Shown one piece after another: positions 1 through 8,148 of a DNA stretch of 64,000 nucleotides (positions within the stretch are counted from its first letter, which is position 1; each line of letters opens with the position of its first letter). The position numbers and the translations under genes were made by a program. The notes under the pieces are model-generated. The model saw only the letters and a list, made by a program, of their open reading frames with translations, was not told where the DNA came from and did no database searches. The DNA comes from DATJKD01 sp963834855 (GTDB taxonomy: Bacteria > Pseudomonadota > Gammaproteobacteria > Steroidobacterales > Steroidobacteraceae). The stretch covers positions 1 through 64,000 of the forward strand of contig CAWIDH010000013.1 of the NCBI GenBank assembly GCA_963834855.1, written 5' to 3'.

Positions 1-99
1 CCCCGGTCTCATCGTCGGCGGCCAGAGTTGCCCGACGCCTGTCCCGCGGCAGTAGCTGCACCGCGGCTTCCTACCGACGAAGCAATAATTCCCGGCTTG

Positions 100-723
100 T
101 TAGTTTTCTTCTGCGGCAATACTGGCCATCGTCCGGCTGGCATTCTCTCTGGCCTGATCCTCCAGGTCAGTGAAGTCGTACGAATACTCGAAGGCAAACG
201 TCTCGATGCCTAGCTGTTCATACTGCATGACGTGCGTCAGCTCATGCGCCCAAACTTCGACATCCTGCTGAGCTTGCATACCATCGCTGAACGCGATGAC
301 CTCACCTAGCGTTATGGCGCCCTCCAAATTGAACCAATTTGTAAGTGCCCCATCGAGACTGATTCCCGCTGCCGTGGTCCATCGGGCCTTGTCGAGAATC
401 GCCGTTGGGAAGTAAGGCTGAAGCGTAGACCGAATGTGAGGTGGAATCGGGCTCACGCCCCGATCTATCGCTTGCTTCCGCGATTCTCGTATGGCCGTTG
501 CGAGCAGTGGCGCAGTAGCGTTAAGCAATGCTTCGCGCACATCCTCTGGTAGGTTCTGAATGACTTCAGGAATCACCGCCAAATCGGGCGGCTCAATCTC
601 GAGGGTACCCTCAGTTAGATCGAGATGAATTCCCGTGATCCTGCTCAGTCCATTGGCGCGAGTGGATGCCGCAGAAAGCGCGATGCATGCGACAACAGCA
701 ATCATCAGTAAGTACTTGAACAT
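100..723 (-). CDS. Secreted DUF4157-like protein
   Basis: This is a 207-residue protein of unknown function. An N-terminal signal peptide (hydrophobic stretch LLMIAVVACIALSAAS, then a likely cleavage after ANG) suggests export. The C-terminal third contains HELTHVMQYEQLG near residue 165, an HExxH zinc-metallopeptidase-type motif in the context typical of DUF4157. Family members are often linked to extracellular contractile injection systems or are putative metallopeptidases. The ATG at 723 was chosen because the signal peptide starts there; the longer upstream reading frame adds only Arg-rich residues. No injection-system gene is nearby, so this is a stand-alone copy and its substrate cannot be named. 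Confidence 0.7.
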   Translation of the reverse strand: MFKYLLMIAVVACIALSAASTRANGLSRITGIHLDLTEGTLEIEPPDLAVIPEVIQNLPEDVREALLNATAPLLATAIRESRKQAIDRGVSPIPPHIRSTLQPYFPTAILDKARWTTAAGISLDGALTNWFNLEGAITLGEVIAFSDGMQAQQDVEVWAHELTHVMQYEQLGIETFAFEYSYDFTDLEDQARENASRTMASIAAEEN

Positions 724-1160
724 GCGCCGCCCGGTAGCACTACGAACGATTCTGCGTTTGTCGCTGAGCAAGTCCCGCCACCGCCAGAATTCTGCTCCGC
801 GCGTCTTCCATCGACAAGAAGTCTCCAATGTCGTTGCTCAGCGTGGCTCGGTGACGTTGGCGGGTGCTCAGATGTAAGCGCGAGCGCCGATACCCGGCCG
901 CAGGGTCGGCGGTCGTACTTGCCAGCTGCCGACCGGCAGTAACTGCATCGGGGCGATCAGCAGGCCGCATGGGCACGCCGCCATCGCGTAATGCCCCGAG
1001 TGAAGAGTCGGACTGGGGGAAGCAGATGAATTGGCAAGCGCTTGGCACGATCGCTTTCCGCATACCAAGGGGAGAAAAAGTCGTGGCGGGTTCGCTGCTG
1101 AGCGCGCTGGTTGGGTGCGGACTGCTCGCGCTGGGACTTGCAGGCAGACGCCGTCCTCCG
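724..1160. other. Intergenic stretch, no supported gene
   Basis: These 437 bases separate two genes on the minus strand. Open frames exist on both strands but none resembles a known protein. A plus-strand frame includes a hydrophobic stretch followed by three Arg residues, which faintly recalls a sorting signal. It then runs antisense into the next gene, so I do not call it. Confidence 0.5.
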
Positions 1161-1892
1161 TTACGCGATCTTCTTCTGATACTCCTTGAGTCCAACCAGC
1201 AGATCGCTGCCTTGGGTGCGCAGGTATTCCGTTATGCCGCGAATGAACCGCGCGAGGTTGATCTCGGCGATCAAGTGGCCTTCAAGGGGCGACCGCTGAA
1301 CGGTCTTGACGAGTTTGTTCAGGGCGTCGTCACTGAGACCGGGCTGCAACGTAACGTCACCCGCGCCGCTGGCCGTCACAGTAGCTGGACCTCTGGGTAC
1401 AAGCTGATACGAGAGGGCAGGGTATGCGGTCTCCCGTTCGTCTATCCGATTGAGCGCTTGCTCACCGGAACGATAGTACTCTGCGATCAACGCTCGAACG
1501 CCGGCGTCTTCGATCAGCGCTAGCCGCCCCGAATCCAGCAAGCCATCGAAGGTCGCTCGATTCGGCGACATTTGATTCCAGCCGAAATTGGCCCCCCTGA
1601 CGATGTCGTCGAGGAATTCCGCAGCGTCTTCTGGGCCGCCGTTCGCGAATGCGGTTCTCAAGCGCTGCAGGCTCTGCTCTTTCCTTTCGACCGCCTTCAG
1701 CTGGAAGTCGAAACGACGCAAATCGCCCTCAATGTCGGCGATGAGACGAGCCACCACATCGCGCTCCTGCGCCCTTTCCGATCGCTCGTTGTTCCAGTTA
1801 TTGACGGCCAGCGCAATCAGCACGCCGACCGTAACGATGAGCAGCTCGCCCAGCGCGTACGACCAGTCGAGCCTGAACTTGTGCCAGAACAT
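1161..1892 (-). CDS. DUF6090-like membrane-anchored protein
   Basis: This 243-residue protein has a single N-terminal membrane anchor (about residues 14-33, LGELLIVTVGVLIALAVNNW). A charged, probably coiled-coil segment follows (residues 34-75, rich in E, R and L). The hydrophobic stretch ending in VNNWN and followed by ER is the hallmark of the DUF6090 family, whose function is unknown. The rest is helical with no catalytic motif that I recognise. The ATG at 1892 is used; a TTG three codons upstream is possible. It is monocistronic, with 437 empty bases downstream and about 140 bases to the GFA gene upstream. Confidence 0.65.
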   Translation of the reverse strand: MFWHKFRLDWSYALGELLIVTVGVLIALAVNNWNNERSERAQERDVVARLIADIEGDLRRFDFQLKAVERKEQSLQRLRTAFANGGPEDAAEFLDDIVRGANFGWNQMSPNRATFDGLLDSGRLALIEDAGVRALIAEYYRSGEQALNRIDERETAYPALSYQLVPRGPATVTASGAGDVTLQPGLSDDALNKLVKTVQRSPLEGHLIAEINLARFIRGITEYLRTQGSDLLVGLKEYQKKIA

Positions 1893-2030
1893 GAGACTCA
1901 ACTTCTGGCGCGTGGCAGGGCGTTGCCAGTTCAGAGCGTCAGCGTCGTCGCGAACACGATGACGGCCGTGCCACCCAACCGGAATCGACGTAGTTGCACG
2001 CGTGCATGCAGCGTTCGCATGTCCGAAATG

Positions 2031-2432
2031 CTAACCGCGAAACTGCTCCGCGTGTTGCTTGCCTGCATCTCCGATTTCGTCCCAGACGGCCTTCGAGCCC
2101 ACCCACATGTGGTGGACGACCCTTAGCGCGTCACCTCCTTGGGTAAGGGAACCTGCTGGCACGAACATTCTTGCTGGGTCGTTCCGGCCGGGCACCGGAG
2201 AGCCGCAGACCCTGCAGAACCAAGTCTGCCAATTTGAATTCGGCTTGCTCCACATCACGATGTGATCTTCGCCCTGAACCCACCGGAGTCTGTCGTTCGG
2301 AACGACCACCACCGCGATGCCATTGCTGCCCGTGGATCTGCGACAAATCGAGCAGTGGCACACGAAGACATCAGAAAGATCCGCGTCGATCTCAAATTGA
2401 ACCACACCGCAATTGCACTCGCCTTTGGCCAT
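2031..2432 (-). CDS. GFA family protein (Zn-binding, CENP-V/GFA fold)
   Basis: This 133-residue protein has the GFA (glutathione-dependent formaldehyde-activating enzyme) fold. The zinc-ligand cysteines are visible: GECNCG at the N-terminus, CHCSICRR near residue 34, and CRVCG near residue 76. Most bacterial members have no proven substrate, and the name reflects the fold only. The ATG at 2432 follows a strong Shine-Dalgarno (GGAGGAAGATCCC), which decides the start over an upstream alternative. The neighbours give no functional clue. Confidence 0.8.
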   Translation of the reverse strand: MAKGECNCGVVQFEIDADLSDVFVCHCSICRRSTGSNGIAVVVVPNDRLRWVQGEDHIVMWSKPNSNWQTWFCRVCGSPVPGRNDPARMFVPAGSLTQGGDALRVVHHMWVGSKAVWDEIGDAGKQHAEQFRG

Positions 2433-2948
2433 GGGATCTTCCTCCGCACCAACCAAGCCGACGCTTCTGACTCAAACTTCCGGAAGTAATTCACTACCGG
2501 AGCGGAACAGCACCGCTCGCGGCCCAACAACCATTAGGGTCGAGAAACTACTATCCCGCATCCTACTGTCTTGTAACTCAGCAATAGGTGGCAATGCTGC
2601 TGCCCAATGGGCGGCGTTCATCCTAGGTCATTAGTTTCAATAGACACCTGAATATTTGCGCGTCAATTTGCGCATAGCGTTGAAATCGCATCGACGAGCG
2701 GCTCCAGCTGCTAGACCGGGCCAGTTCGCGGACTCCCGGGCGGCCGTAGTCCGCGCGGTCCTGCTACGCTGCAGCGGATGACTGCTTGTGGCCCCCCGAA
2801 GCGGACGGCTGCGCCCCCCGAGAGCGGACATTCACACGTTTGCCCTGAGACTCCTGGCAAGCACTCTTGCTTGCGACGCAATTGGTGCCGACTCTACCGA
2901 TGTCGGCACACGAGGAGGTCGCATGTCACTGATCCGCAGAGGGAGACG
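2433..2948. other. Intergenic stretch with one 12-bp palindrome
   Basis: About 500 bases lie between the GFA gene and the tRNA, and no coding region is supported. A perfect palindrome, ACTTCCGGAAGT, lies at 2476-2487, about 44 bases upstream of the GFA start. It could be a regulator site, but this is only a guess. Confidence 0.4.
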
Positions 2949-3025
2949 TGGCGCGCCCGGAGAGATTCGAACTCCCGACCCCCTGGTTCGTAGCCAGGTA
3001 CTCTATCCAACTGAGCTACGGGCGC
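2949..3025 (-). tRNA. tRNA-Arg (anticodon ACG)
   Basis: The minus strand reads as a complete tRNA. The 7-bp acceptor stem pairs GCGCCCG with CGGGCGC. The D arm contains GCTCAGTTGGATAGAGT, and the anticodon stem CCTGG/CCAGG holds the loop CTACGAA with anticodon ACG. The T arm contains GTTCGAATC. A discriminator G is followed by an encoded CCA at 2949-2951. ACG is read as ICG after A34 deamination and decodes CGU, CGC and CGA. Confidence 0.97.
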
Positions 3026-3062
3026 GTTGGGGGGCGCATCCTACCATAGCCCAGCCGCGAGG

Positions 3063-3266
3063 CTATTTCTTCCTGGCGCGCCGGCGGTTTGGGGCCTTCG
3101 GCACCTTGCCGCCGGCACGACGCGCCTCCGACAGGCCGATCGCAATCGCCTGCTTGCGACTGGTGACTTTCCTCCCCGACCGACCGCTGCGCAGCGTCCC
3201 CTTCTTGCGCTCGCGCATGGCGCGCGCCACCTTGCGCGACGCCAGCTCACCGTACCGCTTTGCCAT
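3063..3266 (-). CDS. DUF6496 domain small basic protein
   Basis: This 67-residue, very basic protein matches the DUF6496 pattern. It starts MAKRYGELAS, then has GTLRSGRSGRKVTSRKQAIA and the conserved AIGLSEARRAGGKVP. Its function is unknown; the high Lys/Arg content suggests nucleic-acid binding, which is inference. The ATG at 3266 follows a clear Shine-Dalgarno (AAGGAG). It is separated from the tRNA by only 37 bases on the same strand. The small size and strong family pattern make it a real gene despite its low complexity. Confidence 0.85.
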   Translation of the reverse strand: MAKRYGELASRKVARAMRERKKGTLRSGRSGRKVTSRKQAIAIGLSEARRAGGKVPKAPNRRRARKK

Positions 3267-3400
3267 CCCGCACTCCTTGCATGGGCGACCGCGGGCACGC
3301 TACCGCGAAGCGGCTGCGCCAACCATCGTCCGACCTCCGCGGGCACTCGTAGGAACCGGCCGACGATTGAACCTGAGTCCGCTCGCGCCCCGCCGACACG

Positions 3401-3787
3401 TCAACGAGCGGGCTCCTGCACGTACTTCGTGCCCGTCGGTGCGACTCCGGTGATCTGCAGTACGACGGGCTCCTCGCCGGTTTGCGCGAAATGGGGCAGG
3501 CCCGGCGGCTCCGTATAGAAGCTGCCGGACGGCAGCGCCTTCAGCTTGCTCTCGTCGAAGGCGGAGCCGTAGCCAAAGCGCCACGTACCGGACACGACCG
3601 TCGCGATCCGATCGTCGGGATGCGAGTGCGCCTGTATCCGGGTGTTGGCCGGCACCCGCAGCAGGATCGTGTACAGCCCGCCTCCCGCGGGATCACCCTT
3701 CAGCACGCTGGTTTCGATGCCGGAGACGCCGGACGTCCCGGCGGACGCGCCCGTGTGCGCGAGCGCACTCGAATTCGGTCGGCGCAA
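3401..3787 (-). CDS. Cupin domain protein (possibly the tail of a hydrolase-cupin fusion)
   Basis: This is a 128-residue single cupin. HSHPDDR at about residue 57 and PPGLPHFAQTG at about residue 95 carry the usual metal-ligand His/Asp residues of the beta barrel, and GTSGVSGIETSVLKGDP is a typical lead-in for this subfamily. The frame has no ATG: it opens with TTG at 3787, two codons after an in-frame TGA, and its first 95 bases overlap the end of the preceding hydrolase gene. Free-standing members usually carry a signal peptide and this one does not. It may therefore be translationally coupled, or one indel may have split a fused hydrolase-cupin protein. The reaction is unknown. Confidence 0.7.
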   Translation of the reverse strand: MRRPNSSALAHTGASAGTSGVSGIETSVLKGDPAGGGLYTILLRVPANTRIQAHSHPDDRIATVVSGTWRFGYGSAFDESKLKALPSGSFYTEPPGLPHFAQTGEEPVVLQITGVAPTGTKYVQEPAR

Positions 3788-4724
3788 TCCTCTTCAGCGC
3801 CGTGCCCGGCGTGCTCGAATCGAGGAACGCGACGAGTTCGGCCATCGTCTGCTCCGGCGCCTCGTCGATGAGCCAGTGCCCGGACCCCTTGATGATCACG
3901 CCGCGGACGTCGTTGGCGACCAGCCGTCCCTGCTCGATCAGGAACTCACCCGATGCCTTCTCTCCCGAAAGCACGAGCATCGGCATCGGCAGCTTGTTCT
4001 TCGCGAAGCCGGCGAAATCCTTGGCGTCCTGCTCGAAGGCCTTGAAGTATTCGAATCCCGCACGCATCCCGCCCGGCTGCGCGTATGCGGCCGCGTATGT
4101 CTGGCGATCCTTCTCCGACACCGAGCGGGTGCGATCGGCGGCGAAGTCGTTCCAGAAATGCTCGAAGTATGTGCGCTCGCGACCGGCGACGAGCTTGAGT
4201 GGCGTCTCGCCGTAGAAGTGGAAGTGCCACAGGTCGCGCAACAGCCACACCTGCGTCCAGTCGCCGATTCCCGGCAGAAAGGCGTCCATCAGGACGATGC
4301 TCTCCACCTCCTGCGGATACTGTGCGGCATATGCGTAGGCAACCATCAGGCCGATGTCGTGACCGGCGATCCGCACGGATGAATAGCCCAGGGACTGCAC
4401 CAGCGCATGAATGTCCTGCGCCAGCGTCTTCTTGTCGTAGCCGCCCGTCGGCTTGTCGGACCCGCCCGCGCCTCGAAGGTCCGGTGCGATCACCGTGTGG
4501 CGCTTCGCAAGCGTCGGAATGAGCGGACGCCACATGTGGCTCGTCTGCGCGTAGCCGTGCAGCAGCACGATGGGTGGCTCGGGGCTGCTGCCGGCCTGCA
4601 AGTAGTGAAGCTTTACACCATCGACCGTGGCGAACCGGCTGCGAATGACCTCATCCGCGGATGCTCCCGCAACGGCTGCGAACGTGAGCAGAATCGCGAT
4701 AACGAATCGTGCCTTGGATCTCAT
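3693..4724 (-). CDS. Exported alpha/beta hydrolase (epoxide hydrolase-like)
   Basis: This is a 343-residue alpha/beta hydrolase with a signal peptide (residues 1-23, ending ASADE). The core motifs are HGYAQTSHMW (oxyanion hole, about residue 56), DLRGAGGSDKP, and the nucleophile elbow GHDIGLM with Asp as nucleophile. An Asp nucleophile points to the epoxide hydrolase/haloalkane dehalogenase branch, not an esterase. GSGHWLIDEAPE near residue 290 supplies the catalytic His. The last ~40 residues are Arg-rich and atypical, and they overlap the cupin frame, so the natural C-terminus may differ. The ATG at 4724 has a good Shine-Dalgarno (GGGGAGA). The physiological substrate is unknown. Confidence 0.85.
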   Translation of the reverse strand: MRSKARFVIAILLTFAAVAGASADEVIRSRFATVDGVKLHYLQAGSSPEPPIVLLHGYAQTSHMWRPLIPTLAKRHTVIAPDLRGAGGSDKPTGGYDKKTLAQDIHALVQSLGYSSVRIAGHDIGLMVAYAYAAQYPQEVESIVLMDAFLPGIGDWTQVWLLRDLWHFHFYGETPLKLVAGRERTYFEHFWNDFAADRTRSVSEKDRQTYAAAYAQPGGMRAGFEYFKAFEQDAKDFAGFAKNKLPMPMLVLSGEKASGEFLIEQGRLVANDVRGVIIKGSGHWLIDEAPEQTMAELVAFLDSSTPGTALKRIAPTEFECARAHGRVRRDVRRLRHRNQRAEG

Positions 4725-4748
4725 GTGGTCTCCCCTACCGGCGTTTAC

Positions 4749-6305
4749 TCACTCGTCGCGTGCCAAGCGCGCTTCGGCGAGATCGATTTCACGCTCGAGA
4801 CGAATCAGCACGTCGTCGCCGATCTCGCCGTTCCGCCACAGCTTGATCAGCGCTTCGCGTTGCGCGGCCGCCGCGCCCAGCCACAGGCGCGCCTCGCTGT
4901 CGGGCGAAAGCCCGCCACCTGACCGTTGCAGTGACCGGCTGTTGAAGAAACGCTTCACCGCCACGGCCTCGTGCGCGGGCAACCCGTGCTCGGCGACCAG
5001 CCTGTTCACGGCCTGGATCGCCGCCCGGCGCATCGCCTCGCGCGCGAGCTCGGATTCAGACTCCCCGGAGGTGTCGCTCTCGAGGCGCAGTGCCCGCACC
5101 AAAGCCGGCAGCGTGAGCCCCTGGCCGACCAGCGTCACGAACACGATCCCGAAGGTGAGAAGAATCACGAGATCGCGCTGCGGAAACGGCTCACCGTTCG
5201 GCAACACCACGGGCAGCGCGAGCACGGCGGCCAGGGAAACGACTCCCCGCATTCCACTCCAGCTGACGAGAGTCGAAACGCGGGCGGAGGCAGGATCAGT
5301 ACGACGCAATGAAGGCACCAGCAAACGCACGCCGTAAGTCGCAGTGAAGATCCAGAGAAACCGCACGCCGATTGCGACGACGCTCAACACGGCGATCAAG
5401 ACCACGACACGCGGCCAGGACAGGGCCTGCTGCCCGCCGAGCGACTCGGCGATCATCGGCAACTGGATACCGATGAGCACGAACACGAGGCAATTGACCA
5501 CGAACACGACCGCGCGCCAGACGGTGCGAATGTTGAGGCGCGCAAGCGGCGAGGTGCCCAGATGCGACCACCGTGACCGGAAGAGTCCGACGGCGACCAC
5601 GCCCAGGACAGCGGACACCTGCAGCCAGTCGCATAGCCAGTAAGTTGCAAAAGGCGTCGTCAACGACGTCGCCAGCTCGAGCATCGGGTCGCGCAGACGC
5701 TCCTGCAGACGCGACGTGATCCAGCCCATTGCGATGCCGATCACGATCCCACCCAGCGCGATCAGACCGAACTCGCCAATGAGCGCCCAGCCGGAAAATG
5801 CGCCGGTCAGCGCGGCAACCACGGCGAACCGGTAGAGCACCAGGCCGGTCGCGTCGTTCACCAGGCTCTCGCCCTCGAGGAGCGTAACGATCCGGCGCGG
5901 CAGCCGAAACCGTCTCAGCACGGCCGTCGCCGCCACCGCATCCGGCGGCGAGACGACGGCGCCCAGCGCGAATGCGACCGCCCATGGCGTCTGCGGCACC
6001 AGCCACTTGAACGTCATCCCCACGGCCAGCGTCGTGGTCGCCACCAGGCCGATGGCGAGTAGCAGGATTGGACGAAGGTGCGCGCGGAAATCGCGCCACG
6101 AGGTCTCGGTGGCCGCCGGGTACAGTACCGCCGGCAACACAATGGCGAGCATCAGGTGCGGCTCCACCTCCAGTTCCGGCCAGTTGTACGCGAACCCGAG
6201 GCCGATTCCTGCCAGGACCATCACGATGGGGTACGGCACCTGGCCACGGTTCGCCAGCCAACCGGCCGCGATCGCGCACACCATCACCAGGATCAGAGAA
6301 ATCAT
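4749..6305 (-). CDS. CPA1 family Na+/H+ antiporter
   Basis: This is a 518-residue inner-membrane cation/proton antiporter. About twelve hydrophobic segments fill residues 1-400. The CPA1 ion-binding signature is clear: SPPDAVAATAV (about residue 118) followed by LLEGESLVNDATGLVLY (about residue 140), where Asn-Asp binds the ion. A soluble helical tail of roughly 110 residues follows. It probably exports Na+ or K+ in exchange for protons in pH and salt homeostasis. The start at 6305 was chosen because AAGGA lies just upstream and the protein then begins directly with the first membrane helix. The next gene upstream is divergent. Confidence 0.92.
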   Translation of the reverse strand: MISLILVMVCAIAAGWLANRGQVPYPIVMVLAGIGLGFAYNWPELEVEPHLMLAIVLPAVLYPAATETSWRDFRAHLRPILLLAIGLVATTTLAVGMTFKWLVPQTPWAVAFALGAVVSPPDAVAATAVLRRFRLPRRIVTLLEGESLVNDATGLVLYRFAVVAALTGAFSGWALIGEFGLIALGGIVIGIAMGWITSRLQERLRDPMLELATSLTTPFATYWLCDWLQVSAVLGVVAVGLFRSRWSHLGTSPLARLNIRTVWRAVVFVVNCLVFVLIGIQLPMIAESLGGQQALSWPRVVVLIAVLSVVAIGVRFLWIFTATYGVRLLVPSLRRTDPASARVSTLVSWSGMRGVVSLAAVLALPVVLPNGEPFPQRDLVILLTFGIVFVTLVGQGLTLPALVRALRLESDTSGESESELAREAMRRAAIQAVNRLVAEHGLPAHEAVAVKRFFNSRSLQRSGGGLSPDSEARLWLGAAAAQREALIKLWRNGEIGDDVLIRLEREIDLAEARLARDE

Positions 6306-6420
6306 AGGTTCCTTGCCTTTCCCCTTCCCGCTCGCGGCAGAGTATCTCCTGAATCCCCTACCATGAGGCGCCGGAAGCCGACACCGGCTGAACGGAGATC
6401 CTGCCATCGACACGAGTCAC

Positions 6421-8148
6421 GTGCGGTCACGTGGACTGGCCGCCATCGTCCTCATGCTCGCGATGACCGGCTGCCGCTCCCTGGCGCCCGAGCAATCGAC
6501 GCCGGCTGCCGGGCTCGAACCGTCGCCCGCCTGTGTGCCCGCGGACGGGTGCTCCGTGGACGCCGATGACGCAGCTCGGTTCCTGATCGAGGCTCACAGT
6601 TGGGCTGACTGGGCGAGGCGGCAACAGACCGAGCGCACGGCGATCGAGCCGTGGTCGCGTTGCGCAGCAATCGCGTACCAGGCGATGGGCGCCGCGGACC
6701 GGGCCGTTGCGATAGAGGCTGCGACGCTCGCGACCGACTGCACGGACGCTTTTTTCGGGCTGGCGCTGCAGGGCTCGCCACGACGCTGGTCCGAGGGACC
6801 GACCCGAATCGGCGGTCTCGGTATGACACTCGAATTTCGCAAGCTTTCGCCCTATCTCGAGGGCCCGCTCACGCTCATGCGCGCACAGGACGTGCCGGCG
6901 ACGATCTTCGGCGGACAGCGTTTCGTCAGCCGCGGCTTCGGCGTGCCGCTGGCCGTGATGGCGCCGCGCTGCGACGACCGTCCGCTGTGCCAGTTGTTGC
7001 CGCGTGAGGGCGTGTTTCGCTCGGCAACCGCCTGGTTCGAGTCCACTCCTGGTCGCGATGCATTGATGCCGCGGCTGGTGATCGCCGATCCGCTCGCATC
7101 GGGGCCGCTCGCGGTCGGGAGCCGGCGCTACCCGCTCGCGCTCGACACCTCGGCTTTCCATGCCAGGGAAGTGGAGACCTCCGACCTGCGCCGGCTGAGC
7201 GTATGGGGTCTGCTCGGCGGAGACGAGGTGGGTCGGCGCGCAGGCCTCTACCTGCTCGAGGACTACGATCCGAACAAGCGCCCGGTCGTGATGATCCACG
7301 GACTGGGCAGCAGTCCGCTCGCCTGGGCGCGCCTGTCGAACGCGCTATGGGGCGCACCCGATCTTCGTGCGCGCTTCCAGGTCTGGCACATGGTCTATCA
7401 GACCAATGCGCCGCTGCTGGTGACCCGACGGCGTATGCAAGGCTACCTCGACGCGGCCTGGAACGTGCTCGATCCGGAAGCCGACGATCCGGCGCGATCG
7501 GGCATGGTGCTGATCGGGCACAGCCTGGGCGGCGTGGTCTCACGGATGCTGTGCGTGAACAGCGGCGACGTGCTGTGGTCGGCGGCGTTTACGGTGCCGC
7601 CCGAGGCGTTGCGCGGCGATCCCGCCGATCTCGAACTGATGCACAGCGTCTTCCGATTCGAGCCCTATCCCGGCGTTTCGCGCGCCATCTTCCTGGCTGC
7701 GCCGCACCGGGGCAGTCCGCGGGCCGATGAGTGGCTCGGACGCGTGTTCCGCAAGCTGGTTGGACGTCGCGTGCCGGAGCTCCAGGCACTACGACGGCTT
7801 ACGCTCGAGAATCCAGACGCGGTGCGCGAGGAACTGCGCGAGGCCTATCTGCAAGCGAACGTCAACAGCATCACGTCGCTCCAGTCGTTGCAACCCGTCC
7901 GGCGCGCGGGCGAGACGCTGATGCCCGTCGCCGGCATTCCCTATCACACCATTGCCGGTACCCTGCCCGGCCGGCAGCCCGAGACAGATGGCGTCGTGCC
8001 ACTCGCGAGCGCACTCCTGCCGGGCGCCGCCTCGACGCTTGTCGTGGAGTCGGGACACCAGGTTTACGAAAACGATGAAGCCGTGGCCGAGGTGCTGCGG
8101 ATTCTTCGCGAGGATCTCGTTTCGCGCCGCACTCCCGTCTCTCAGTGA
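6421..8148 (+). CDS. Lipoprotein alpha/beta hydrolase (lipase/PGAP1-like)
   Basis: This is a 575-residue predicted lipoprotein. The signal sequence ends in MTGC (Cys at about residue 18), a near-consensus lipobox. The C-terminal half is an alpha/beta hydrolase: MIHGLGSSPLAW (oxyanion region, about residue 292), nucleophile elbow GHSLGG (about residue 366), AAPHRGS, an Asp in ETDGVVPL, and a late His in ESGHQVYEND. This arrangement is typical of PGAP1/lipase-like esterases that act on lipids or other esters. The N-terminal 280 residues are not recognised. The start is GTG at 6421. It is convergent with the amidohydrolase gene and overlaps it by 7 bases. Confidence 0.85.
   Translation: MRSRGLAAIVLMLAMTGCRSLAPEQSTPAAGLEPSPACVPADGCSVDADDAARFLIEAHSWADWARRQQTERTAIEPWSRCAAIAYQAMGAADRAVAIEAATLATDCTDAFFGLALQGSPRRWSEGPTRIGGLGMTLEFRKLSPYLEGPLTLMRAQDVPATIFGGQRFVSRGFGVPLAVMAPRCDDRPLCQLLPREGVFRSATAWFESTPGRDALMPRLVIADPLASGPLAVGSRRYPLALDTSAFHAREVETSDLRRLSVWGLLGGDEVGRRAGLYLLEDYDPNKRPVVMIHGLGSSPLAWARLSNALWGAPDLRARFQVWHMVYQTNAPLLVTRRRMQGYLDAAWNVLDPEADDPARSGMVLIGHSLGGVVSRMLCVNSGDVLWSAAFTVPPEALRGDPADLELMHSVFRFEPYPGVSRAIFLAAPHRGSPRADEWLGRVFRKLVGRRVPELQALRRLTLENPDAVREELREAYLQANVNSITSLQSLQPVRRAGETLMPVAGIPYHTIAGTLPGRQPETDGVVPLASALLPGAASTLVVESGHQVYENDEAVAEVLRILREDLVSRRTPVSQ

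Noticed and set aside
864..1523. Plus-strand frame with a PEP-CTERM-like hydrophobic stretch and RRR
   Set aside because: It lacks the PEP motif, continues for 100 residues past the Arg cluster and is antisense to the DUF6090-like gene.
2949..3025. tRNA-Arg as an integration site for the left accessory genes
   Set aside because: I find no integrase and no repeated tRNA 3' end in the window.
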